Below are positions 1-5,361 of a stretch of DNA of 9,969 nt, in pieces. Both the position numbers and the translations under genes were made by a program. Source of the DNA: Erythrobacter donghaensis (GTDB lineage: Bacteria > Pseudomonadota > Alphaproteobacteria > Sphingomonadales > Sphingomonadaceae); the NCBI RefSeq assembly GCF_001557325.1, contig NZ_LSJS01000039.1, forward strand, positions 1 to 9,969, written 5' to 3'. Position 1 is the first letter of the stretch. Every line of letters begins with the position of its first letter. The notes under the pieces are model-generated. The model did no database searches and had not been told where the DNA came from. It worked only from the letters and a program-made list of their open reading frames with translations.

Positions 1-58
1 CGGGTACGCCCAGAGCCAGCAGGGTGATAAGGGCGGATTTTGTCAGATGTGCGCGCAT
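1..58 (-). CDS. Partial CDS, exported or membrane protein N-terminus
   Basis: Only the first 19 codons are visible, because the gene runs off the left edge. The reading frame starts at the ATG whose complement is 56-58 and reads MRAHLTKSALITLLALGVP. A positively charged start (R2, K7) followed by a hydrophobic stretch (ALITLLALGV) is the usual layout of a Sec signal peptide or a first membrane segment. There is no stop in the visible part. The bases upstream give only a weak GGGA ribosome-site candidate. The gene is divergent from rplU, with about 236 bp between the two starts. The protein family cannot be told from so short a piece. The start is plausible but not proven. Confidence 0.5.
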   Translation of the reverse strand, partial: MRAHLTKSALITLLALGVP

Positions 59-158
59 AGAGATCCCATGTCCCGTTACCATGACACCCCGCGCTGGCAA
101 AGTGTCCTGACGCCTCGCTTCGTCCGACTTTTTGCCGAGGCCCTGCGCGCGAGAGGCG

Positions 159-187
159 TTGACTTGGGCCCGCCTTTCCCCTAACGG
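159..187 (+). promoter_or_regulatory. Putative sigma-70-type promoter for rplU-rpmA
   Basis: TTGACT (159-164) matches the -35 consensus at five of six bases. A 17-base spacer follows, then TAACGG (182-187), a poor -10 match of the kind often seen in GC-rich alphaproteobacteria. It would start transcription near 194 and give a leader of about 100 bases before rplU. The -35 is convincing and the -10 is weak. Confidence 0.4.
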
Positions 188-193
188 CACGCA

Positions 194-294
194 TCCTTTA
201 CGGGGCTGCATCTGCGCAGGCCCCGCATTGCCGTTCGGTTTTTGTGGCGTGAGCCGCTCGGCCGGACACCGCACAGACAAGAGAGTTTAGAGCC
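194..294 (+). promoter_or_regulatory. Structured 5' leader of rplU
   Basis: This untranslated stretch contains two local hairpins. The first pairs CGGGGC (201-206) with GCCCCG (220-225), with an inner TGC/GCA pairing (207-209 with 216-218). The second pairs 244-248 with 253-257 and closes a GTGA loop (249-252), a GNRA-type tetraloop. A run of five T lies between them (239-243). Many ribosomal protein operons are autoregulated through such leaders, but I do not recognise this one as a described class. A ribosome site, GAGAG (281-285), precedes the rplU ATG by 9 bases. That the leader is regulatory is inference. Confidence 0.35.
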
Positions 295-684
295 ATGTTC
301 GCTGTAGTGCGCACGGGCGGCAAGCAATATCGGGTTGCCGCCGGAGACAAGATTGCCGTTGAAAAGCTCGCGGGCGAAGCCGGCGACACGATCACGCTGG
401 GCGATGTCCTGCTGGCCGGCGAAGGCGAAACCCTCGCCGATGCCAAGGCGGTGACCGTCTCGGCCGAGATCATCGCCCAGGCCAAGAGCGAAAAGGTGGT
501 CGTCTTCAAGAAGCGCCGCCGCCACAATTATCGCCGCAAGAACGGCCACCGCCAGCAGATGACCCTGCTGCGCATCACCGCTGTCGGCGCCGCTGCTGCC
601 GAGAAGCCGGCCAAGAAGGCCGCCGCCAAGAAGACCAAGACCGAAGACGCTCCGGCTGCTGAAGCCGCTGCCTCGGCCGAATAA
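295..684 (+). CDS. rplU: 50S ribosomal protein L21
   Basis: This is L21, a protein of the large ribosomal subunit that binds 23S rRNA. The family's opening, [13 protein letters not shown], is at residues 2-14. The strongly basic RNA-binding stretch [16 protein letters not shown] is at about 72-87, and the core ends near residue 99 (LLRITAVG). The core matches the usual length of about 103 residues. The remaining 30 residues are an Ala/Lys-rich, then Ala/Glu-rich, low-complexity tail ([18 protein letters not shown] and onward), an extension common in alphaproteobacterial L21 and probably disordered. The ATG at 295 is preceded by GAGAG and agrees with the conserved N-terminus. rpmA follows after 14 bases, so the two are one transcription unit. 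Identification is secure. Confidence 0.97.
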   Translation: MFAVVRTGGKQYRVAAGDKIAVEKLAGEAGDTITLGDVLLAGEGETLADAKAVTVSAEIIAQAKSEKVVVFKKRRRHNYRRKNGHRQQMTLLRITAVGAAAAEKPAKKAAAKKTKTEDAPAAEAAASAE

Positions 685-698
685 GGAGCGTTTGAACC

Positions 699-968
699 AT
701 GGCACACAAGAAAGCAGGCGGTTCGTCGCGCAACGGTCGTGATTCGGCCGGTCGTCGCCTTGGCGTCAAGAAGTTCGGCGGTCAGGAAGTGATCGGCGGC
801 AATATCATCATCCGTCAGCGCGGCACCCGCGTGTACCCGGGCGTGAACGTGGGCATGGGCAAGGACCACACCCTCTACGCGCTCGCCGAAGGCGTGGTCC
901 GATTCCACGCGGGCAAGCTCGGCCGCAAATACGTCAGCGTAGACGCGATGGCCGAAGCCGCCGAATAA
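699..968 (+). CDS. rpmA: 50S ribosomal protein L27
   Basis: This is L27, the large-subunit protein whose N-terminal arm reaches the peptidyl transferase centre. The mature-type N-terminus [16 protein letters not shown] is directly at the start codon, so the cleaved leader found in Firmicutes L27 is absent, as expected in Proteobacteria. Other family signatures are [20 protein letters not shown] (about 22-41) and [15 protein letters not shown] (about 48-62). The length of 89 residues is typical. A strong ribosome site, AAGGAG (683-688), overlaps the rplU stop codon and lies 10 bases before the ATG, which favours coupled translation with L21. A hairpin begins directly at the stop codon and a strong terminator lies about 65 bases beyond. 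obg, which often follows rpmA in other bacteria, does not follow here. Confidence 0.97.
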   Translation: MAHKKAGGSSRNGRDSAGRRLGVKKFGGQEVIGGNIIIRQRGTRVYPGVNVGMGKDHTLYALAEGVVRFHAGKLGRKYVSVDAMAEAAE

Positions 969-1028
969 GCGGACGATTCGCAAAAGGGATCGTCCGCAAG
1001 GATGGTCCCGGAGGGTGCAAGACCCTCC
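969..1028 (+). repeat. Two hairpins in the rpmA 3' untranslated region
   Basis: A perfect 9-bp inverted repeat, GCGGACGAT (969-977) and ATCGTCCGC (989-997), starts at the base after the rpmA stop codon. It is followed by a 7-bp hairpin, 1010-1016 with 1022-1028, with a 5-base loop. Neither has a T tract, so neither is a terminator by itself. They could protect the rplU-rpmA message from 3' exonucleases, or belong to a 3'-end-derived small RNA. Confidence 0.6.
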
Positions 1029-1034
1029 CGATGA

Positions 1035-1080
1035 GGGAGACAGGACCGTCCTCTAACCGAGGGGGTCCGTCTCCCTTTTT
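1035..1080 (+). terminator. Intrinsic terminator of rplU-rpmA
   Basis: GGGAGAC (1035-1041) pairs with GTCTCCC (1069-1075), and GGACC (1043-1047) pairs with GGTCC (1064-1068), with one bulged A at 1042. CCTC (1050-1053) and GAGG (1059-1062) add a small inner stem. Five T (1076-1080) follow at once. The long GC-rich stem with a T tract is a textbook Rho-independent terminator in the plus direction and separates the ribosomal genes from the acetyltransferase gene. Confidence 0.9.
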
Positions 1081-1181
1081 GCACTCTCCCTCGAAAAGCT
1101 GCGGAATCAGAAAGTTTTGCGGCCATGAAAGTGTCACGCGTCCACCCTAGAGGCGGGCGCGGGGCGAGGAAGGGAGAACTC

Positions 1182-1718
1182 GTGTTCCATCGCAGCCAGA
1201 GACTGTTCCTGAGGCCCGCTTTCCCCGAGGATTGCGGCGCTATCCTTGCCGGCATCGGCGAGGAGGCGATCGTGCGCAACCTCGCCCGCGCGCCGTGGCC
1301 CTACACCCTCGACGACGCGAAGAACTTCGCCGCCCTGCCGCAGGACATGCGCCTGCCGCACTTCCTCGTGACGCTTCCGGGTGTCGGCGTGATCGGCTCG
1401 GCCGGGATGGGCGACCATGAGGGCGAACCCGAACTCGGCTACTGGATCGCGCGCGCCCACTGGGGCCGCGGCTATGCCACCGAGGCGGCGGGCGCGGTGC
1501 TGAGGATTGCGCGCACGCTCGGCCACCGGAGGGTGGTGGCGGGGCACTTCACCGACAACCCGGCCTCGGGCAAGGTGCTGAGGAAGCTCGGCTTCGTCCC
1601 CACCGGGCGCAATGGCCAGCGGTTCAGCGCAGGTCGCGGGTGCGCGGCCGAATCGGTCGAGTACGCGCTCGACCTGGAGGCTGACATGGACCCCGCGCCG
1701 GTTGCGCGCGCCGCGTGA
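1182..1718 (+). CDS. GNAT family N-acetyltransferase (RimJ/RimL type)
   Basis: This protein of about 178 residues transfers an acetyl group from acetyl-CoA to an amine on an unknown substrate. With the GTG start at 1182 the N-terminus reads MFHRSQRLFLRP, matching the strand that opens RimJ/RimL-like GNATs. The acetyl-CoA binding motif A is HWGRGYATEA (about residues 93-102), preceded by the strand ELGYWI (about 85-90). Motif B is NPASGKVLRKLGF (about 126-138). An upstream ATG at 1125 would add 19 residues rich in Arg and Gly. I prefer the GTG because AAGGGAG (1170-1176) sits 5 bases before it and the extra residues do not look like the fold. The gene follows the rpmA terminator, so it needs its own promoter, which I could not identify. 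The substrate could be a ribosomal protein, an antibiotic or a small amine. Confidence 0.85.
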   Translation: MFHRSQRLFLRPAFPEDCGAILAGIGEEAIVRNLARAPWPYTLDDAKNFAALPQDMRLPHFLVTLPGVGVIGSAGMGDHEGEPELGYWIARAHWGRGYATEAAGAVLRIARTLGHRRVVAGHFTDNPASGKVLRKLGFVPTGRNGQRFSAGRGCAAESVEYALDLEADMDPAPVARAA

Positions 1719-1744
1719 GGGCGCGGGGGACGGCGGACGGCTTG

Positions 1745-1758
1745 TTCGCATCTGCGAA
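1745..1758. promoter_or_regulatory. Palindrome, possible operator of the TetR-type regulator
   Basis: TTCGCA (1745-1750) and TGCGAA (1753-1758) form a perfect 6-bp inverted repeat with a 2-base centre, ending 21 bases before the regulator's ATG. TetR-family proteins bind short palindromes as dimers and often repress their own gene. The 2-base spacer would make a poor RNA hairpin, which favours a DNA-binding site. This role is inferred from position and symmetry only. Confidence 0.4.
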
Positions 1759-1779
1759 ATCCCCTAGGGCCGCAGACTT

Positions 1780-2376
1780 ATGGTCGTCCGCAAGAGGTTA
1801 ACCCCCGAGGAATCGCGCAGCACCGCGCTCGAGGCGGCGCGCGCGCTGCTGATCGAGGCGGGGCCGCAATCGGTGACGCTGAAGGCGGTCTCGGCCCGGA
1901 TCGGACGCACCCATGCGAACCTGCTGCACCATTTCGGCTCGGCCTCGGGGCTCCAGCGCGCACTCGCCGAGCATCTGGCGCGCACGGTGTGCGAGACGAT
2001 CCTGCAGGCGGTCCATGCCAGCCGCGCCGGCCTCGGCTCGGCGCGCGAGGTGGTCGATCTCGCCTTCGACGCCTTCGACCGCGAGGGCGCGGGCGCGCTG
2101 ACCAGCTGGATGCTGCTGACGGGGAACGAGGATGCGCTCGACCCGATCATCTCGGTGATTCACGACCTGCTCGACGAGCTTGGCCCCACCGAAACGCCCG
2201 AGCACATTGCCCAGCGGCGGCTGCACCGCGACACCTTGTCGCTTGTGCTGATGGCGCTGGGCGACGCGCTGATCGGCGGGCCGCTGGCAAAGTCGCTCGA
2301 GCTGCCGCGCGATGCCGCGCGCGAGCGGGCGACGGCGATGCTCGAGGCGAGCTTCGCCGAGCATCAGACGGCTTAG
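1780..2376 (+). CDS. TetR/AcrR family transcriptional regulator
   Basis: This 198-residue protein is a likely ligand-responsive DNA-binding repressor. The N-terminal domain has the TetR layout. A first helix with ALEAARALLIEAG (about 16-28) precedes the helix-turn-helix SVTLKAVSARIGRTHANLLHHF (about 31-52). HANLLHHF takes the place of the usual YYHF-type end of the recognition helix. The rest is alpha-helical and would form the ligand-binding and dimer domain, which is too variable to suggest a ligand. The ATG at 1780 is preceded by AGGG (1766-1769), 10 bases away. A palindrome at 1745-1758 may be its operator. Likely targets are itself and possibly a neighbour, but no efflux pump is adjacent. 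Its stop codon (TAG, 2374-2376) interlocks with that of the opposing ygfZ. Confidence 0.88.
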   Translation: MVVRKRLTPEESRSTALEAARALLIEAGPQSVTLKAVSARIGRTHANLLHHFGSASGLQRALAEHLARTVCETILQAVHASRAGLGSAREVVDLAFDAFDREGAGALTSWMLLTGNEDALDPIISVIHDLLDELGPTETPEHIAQRRLHRDTLSLVLMALGDALIGGPLAKSLELPRDAARERATAMLEASFAEHQTA

Positions 2377-3107
2377 GTTTCGGGCGCGAGCACCCCGGCG
2401 CGCTGCCATGCCGGCAGGGCGGCCGGATCGAGGCATTCGACCCGCAGGTGATCGACCGCGAGGCCGAGGTTTTCGTAGGCCGCCATGCGCCGCGCCTCGT
2501 CCGAGTCGCCAAGCGGCACCACCACCAGCCGCCGATTGACCTTCTGCCGCCAGTTCATCCGCGCGGTGTTCTCCTGGCCGACATAGCAGCCCTTGGTGAA
2601 GCTCACCCCGTTCAGCTCCACCGCGTTGGTCTCGAGCCACAGGATGTCGCCCATCTCGCCGCGCCCCTCGGGCACGCCGAGGCCGAGGCGGTGGGCGAGC
2701 CATGCGGCGTCGGCGCTTTCGCCTTCCGCCGCGCCGAGCCAGCGGTGGCCGAGGGCGGGGAGGCGCGGGTCAGCCACCGCATCCTCGCGCGGCTCGGGGC
2801 TCCAGTGAACCGCCAGCGCGGCGTCGCGCGCAATCGCGATCTTGCGGCGCAGGCGGTACATCGACAGGCGCTTTGCCAGCTCGTCGGCATGCGCCGCCTC
2901 GCAATCGAGGAGGAGGGCATCGCCGTCCCCCCACACCAGAAAGTCAAACAAATGCTTGCCCTGCGCGGAAAGCAGCGCGGCGTAGCAGGGCAGGGGGCCG
3001 GTCACGTCGTTGGTGACGAGGCCCTGGAGGAAGGCGGCGACATCCTCGGCCTCGTCCAGCGGCGAGAGGCGCACCAGCGCGCGGGTGGTCAGCAGGGTTG
3101 CACTCAT
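2373..3107 (-). CDS. ygfZ: Folate-binding protein YgfZ (Fe-S cluster maintenance)
   Basis: YgfZ proteins resemble aminomethyltransferase (GcvT), bind folate, and help assemble or repair iron-sulfur clusters in certain enzymes in the cytoplasm. The family signature KGCYVGQE is at residues 172-179 in the context FTKGCYVGQENTARM, with the conserved cysteine at C174. The N-terminal pattern FLQGLVTNDV (about 26-35) is also typical. At 244 residues it is clearly shorter than the E. coli protein (about 326), mostly through a short C-terminal part with 65 residues after the signature. Short forms are usual in alphaproteobacteria. The ATG (complement of 3105-3107) has no good ribosome site and lies 38 bp from the divergent pyrC start, so the leader must be short. 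The stop (complement of 2373-2375) overlaps the TetR-type gene by 4 bases. Confidence 0.92.
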   Translation of the reverse strand: MSATLLTTRALVRLSPLDEAEDVAAFLQGLVTNDVTGPLPCYAALLSAQGKHLFDFLVWGDGDALLLDCEAAHADELAKRLSMYRLRRKIAIARDAALAVHWSPEPREDAVADPRLPALGHRWLGAAEGESADAAWLAHRLGLGVPEGRGEMGDILWLETNAVELNGVSFTKGCYVGQENTARMNWRQKVNRRLVVVPLGDSDEARRMAAYENLGLAVDHLRVECLDPAALPAWQRAGVLAPET

Positions 3108-3145
3108 GGGTGACAGATAGGATCGGGCATGGCTAAGGGGAAGGG

Positions 3146-4183
3146 ATGACCGACCGCCTTACCATCCGCCGCCCCGACGACTGGCACCTCCATTTCCGCG
3201 ATGGCGACATCATGCGCGCGGTGGTGCCGTGGACCGCGCGCCAGTTCGCCCGGGCGATCGTGATGCCCAACCTGACCCCGCCGGTGACCACGACCGCGCT
3301 GGCAGCCGCCTACCGTGACCGCATCCGCGCGGCGGTGCCGGAGGGGGTGCGCTTCGAGCCGCTGATGACCTGCTACCTCACCGACACCACCGACGCCGAT
3401 GATCTGGCGCGGGGCGCGGCCGAGGGCGTATTCACCGCGGCCAAGATGTATCCCGCCAACGCCACGACCAACTCGGCCGCGGGCGTGACCAATGTCGAGA
3501 AGATCTACCCCGTCCTTGCCCGCATGGAGGCCGAGGATATCGTGCTGTGCATCCACGGCGAGGTGACCGACCACAGCGTCGACGTGTTCGACCGCGAGAA
3601 AGAGTTCATCGAGCGGCACTTGCGCGGCATTGTTGCGAACTTCCCGAGCTTGCGGGTGGTGTTCGAGCATATCACCACCTCGGACGCTGTGGACTTTGTG
3701 ATGGAGGCCGGGCCGAACGTGGCCGCGACCATCACCCCGCAGCACTTGCACATCAACCGCAATGCGATGCTGGTGGGCGGGATCCAGCCGCACAACTATT
3801 GCCTGCCGGTCGCCAAGCGCGAGAGCCACCGCCTCGCATTGCGCAAGGCGGCGACGGGTGGGGCGCCGAAGTTCTTCCTCGGCACCGATTCGGCCCCGCA
3901 TCTTCGCCGCGCGAAGGAGACCGCCTGCGGCTGCGCAGGCATCTTCGGCGCGCCCTATGCTCTGGAAAGCTACCTCACGGTGTTCGACGAGGAGGGCGCA
4001 CTCGACAAATTCGAGGGCTTCGCCTCGCTCCACGGCCCGGCCTTCTACAAGCTGCCGGTCAATGAGGAGACGGTGACGCTGGAGCGTGCCGAGGTGGCGG
4101 TGCCCGCCTGCCTCCATGTGACCGGCGAGGAAATCGTCCCCTGGCACGGTGGCCAGATCTTGGGTTGGACGTTCCTAGGCTGA
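3146..4183 (+). CDS. pyrC: Dihydroorotase, class II
   Basis: This enzyme catalyses the reversible cyclisation of carbamoyl-aspartate to dihydroorotate, the third step of de novo pyrimidine synthesis, in the cytoplasm. The 345-residue protein aligns throughout with the E. coli PyrC type. Metal and substrate residues are all present: H14 and H16 with R18 in DDWHLHFRDG, N42 in MPNLTPP, the lysine to be carboxylated K100 in TAAKMYPANAT, H137 in IHGE, H175 in FEHIT, and D248 and H252 in LGTDSAPH. The ATG at 3146 has a strong ribosome site, AAGGGG (3135-3140), with AAGGG between it and the start. ygfZ diverges 38 bp upstream. No good promoter is visible in the gap, although TAGGAT (3118-3123) is a possible -10. 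The 3' end overlaps rarD by 9 bp, tail to tail. Confidence 0.97.
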   Translation: MTDRLTIRRPDDWHLHFRDGDIMRAVVPWTARQFARAIVMPNLTPPVTTTALAAAYRDRIRAAVPEGVRFEPLMTCYLTDTTDADDLARGAAEGVFTAAKMYPANATTNSAAGVTNVEKIYPVLARMEAEDIVLCIHGEVTDHSVDVFDREKEFIERHLRGIVANFPSLRVVFEHITTSDAVDFVMEAGPNVAATITPQHLHINRNAMLVGGIQPHNYCLPVAKRESHRLALRKAATGGAPKFFLGTDSAPHLRRAKETACGCAGIFGAPYALESYLTVFDEEGALDKFEGFASLHGPAFYKLPVNEETVTLERAEVAVPACLHVTGEEIVPWHGGQILGWTFLG

Positions 4184-5095
4184 AGCGGCCCGCTTTTTCG
4201 CCCACAGGTCCCAGACGAAAATCCCGACCGCCACCCAGATCAGCACGAAGCTGCCGAGTTTCGCCGGCGCGAGCGGCTGCTCGAAGACGAACAGCCCGAG
4301 GAAGAACACGATCGTCGGCGCGATGTACTGGAGAAAGCCCAGCGTCGAATAGTCCATCCGCCGCGCCGCCAGCGCGAACAGCAGCAGCGGGATCGCGGTG
4401 ACCACGCCCGAAAAGACGATCAGCGCGCTGATCCACCCGTCCTGCCCGAAGGACGAGCCTTGCGGGGTGAGCGCGTACCACCCGGCGATTGCGGCGGCGA
4501 CGGGGAGCAGGATCGCGCTCTCGATCGTGAGGCCGGGGAGCGAGCCCACGGCAACCTGTTTGCGAACAAGGCCATAGATGCCGAAGCTGAAGCCGAGGCT
4601 GAGGCTGATCCACAGGCTGGTCATCGTCTCGGCGCCCGTCGCCAGCAGCGCCACGGCCACGGCGGCAATCGCGACGGCCACCCATTGGCGACGGCTGAGC
4701 CGCTCGCCCAGCACCAGCGTGCCGAGCAGCACGTTGAGGAGCGGGTTGAGGTAATAGCCGATGCTGGTCGCATAGACCTCGCCGTTCAAGATTGCCCAGA
4801 TGTAGACGAACCAGTTGATCCCGATGAGGACGGCGCTGGCGAGGAGGGCAAGCAGGCTCCTGGGGCTCTTCAGCGCTGCCAGAAGCTCGGGGAACTGGCG
4901 CCGGTATGCGACGATCAGCAGGCACAGCGGCAGCGTCCAGATGATCCGCCAGCCGACGAACTCGAAGGCGGGAACGCTCCTCACCAGCATCAGGTAGAGC
5001 GGCAGGAAGCCCCAGATCAGATAGGCCCCGAGCGCGGGTGCCAGACCCGAAGCGATGGGGCCGGAGGCCGCGGAAGAGGGTGCGGGGGTGGACAT
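4175..5095 (-). CDS. rarD: RarD-type EamA family permease
   Basis: This 306-residue integral inner-membrane protein belongs to the drug/metabolite transporter superfamily, which has ten predicted membrane helices in two EamA repeats. RarD-subfamily patterns are clear: AYLIWGFLPLYL (about 24-35), VLIGINWFVYIWAILNGEV (about 89-107), SIGYYLNPLLNVLLG (about 111-125), FSFGIYGLVRKQVAV (about 169-183), and STLGFLQYIAPTIVFFLG (about 250-267). The substrate is unknown; the name comes from a chloramphenicol-sensitivity annotation in other bacteria. The start is the only reasonable ATG but has no clear ribosome site, the preceding bases being GCGCGAGC. Upstream lies a strongly structured 266-bp gap that may be its leader. 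The C-terminus ends in KKRAASA, and the stop is inside the pyrC 3' end. Confidence 0.93.
   Translation of the reverse strand: MSTPAPSSAASGPIASGLAPALGAYLIWGFLPLYLMLVRSVPAFEFVGWRIIWTLPLCLLIVAYRRQFPELLAALKSPRSLLALLASAVLIGINWFVYIWAILNGEVYATSIGYYLNPLLNVLLGTLVLGERLSRRQWVAVAIAAVAVALLATGAETMTSLWISLSLGFSFGIYGLVRKQVAVGSLPGLTIESAILLPVAAAIAGWYALTPQGSSFGQDGWISALIVFSGVVTAIPLLLFALAARRMDYSTLGFLQYIAPTIVFFLGLFVFEQPLAPAKLGSFVLIWVAVGIFVWDLWAKKRAASA
4183..4198 (+). terminator. Possible weak terminator after pyrC
   Basis: AAGCG (4183-4187) can pair with CGCTT (4191-4195) around a 3-base loop, and T tracts run to 4198. This begins at the last base of the pyrC stop codon. The stem is short, so efficiency would be modest. 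The same bases encode the last residues of rarD on the other strand (KKRAAS), so the signal may be coincidental. Confidence 0.35.
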
Positions 5096-5131
5096 GCTCG
5101 CGCGGCGTTAGGAGCGGGGCAAGGCTTAGGC

Positions 5132-5159
5132 AAGCCGCCGCGTCGCTGAACGGCGGCTT
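5132..5159. repeat. 9-bp inverted repeat upstream of rarD
   Basis: AAGCCGCCG (5132-5140) and CGGCGGCTT (5151-5159) are perfect complements around a 10-base loop. On the plus strand three T follow the stem start of the right arm (5158-5160), too few for a confident terminator. It lies 37 bp upstream of the rarD start and would be part of a rarD leader if transcription starts further out. Confidence 0.7.
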
Positions 5160-5164
5160 TCACA

Positions 5165-5310
5165 CGCAGGGGCGATTCGTTCAGGCAAGACACGCTATGG
5201 ATGAACGACATCGCCCTTGCGGCCATTCCCACCAGTGGCCGCCGGCACGCGGAGCTTCCTTTGCCCCCGCGTGGAAAGCGCCTCCGGAGCCCCTGCTCCG
5301 GGGGCGTTTT
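5165..5310 (+). ncRNA. Candidate structured small RNA with its own terminator
   Basis: Four inverted repeats follow one another with no convincing gene. (1) 5165-5183 pairs with 5202-5221: 19 pairs, one bulged C at 5209, one G-T wobble and an 18-base loop. (2) GCGGCCA (5219-5225) pairs with TGGCCGC (5236-5242), sharing 3 bases with the first. (3) CACGCGG (5246-5252) pairs with CCGCGTG (5267-5273), with a pyrimidine-rich loop containing CTTCCTTTGCCC. (4) A 12-bp terminator stem ends in TTTT (5307-5310). Stem loops ending in an intrinsic terminator are the typical form of a bacterial trans-acting small RNA, and C/U-rich loops often pair with ribosome sites. I found no good promoter, and no signature of 6S, SRP, tmRNA or RNase P RNA. 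The alternative is a structured rarD 5' leader on the minus strand. Confidence 0.45.
5279..5310 (+). terminator. Strong intrinsic terminator between rarD and the lipoprotein gene
   Basis: CGCCTCCGGAGC (5279-5290) pairs with GCTCCGGGGGCG (5295-5306): 12 pairs with one wobble, closing the loop CCCT. TTTT follows (5307-5310), and GAAA before the stem allows further weak pairing. The direction is plus. No plus-strand protein gene ends upstream of it, since rarD runs the other way, which implies that an unannotated plus-strand transcript ends here. Confidence 0.85.
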
Positions 5311-5361
5311 CATCGGCCCCGGTGAGGGCCAAATTAACCACCGGCATGCGATGCTCCGCCG

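Noticed and set aside
181..983. Overlapping minus-strand frames (181-705 and 528-983) opposite rplU and rpmA
   Set aside because: Both are antisense to highly conserved ribosomal protein genes, with no motif of their own.
1989..3113. 374-codon plus-strand frame spanning the TetR-type gene and the reverse of ygfZ
   Set aside because: It crosses two real genes on different strands and has no domain, so it is a shadow of their codon use.
3104..4147. 347-codon minus-strand frame antisense to pyrC
   Set aside because: The plus strand encodes a complete dihydroorotase with every catalytic residue. The minus frame has a His/Gly/Arg-rich translation without a domain.
5132..5160. Hairpin with short T run as a terminator
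   Set aside because: Only three T follow the stem, which is too few, and no plus-strand gene lies upstream. It is listed as an inverted repeat instead.
5165..5310. 6S RNA, SRP RNA, tmRNA or RNase P RNA as the identity of the structured gap
   Set aside because: I looked for the conserved cores known to me (SRP GGAAGCAGC-type loop, RNase P GAGGAAAGTC-type core, a tmRNA tag or tRNA-like end, a 6S-like rod with paired ends) and saw none. Only a covariance search could exclude them fully.
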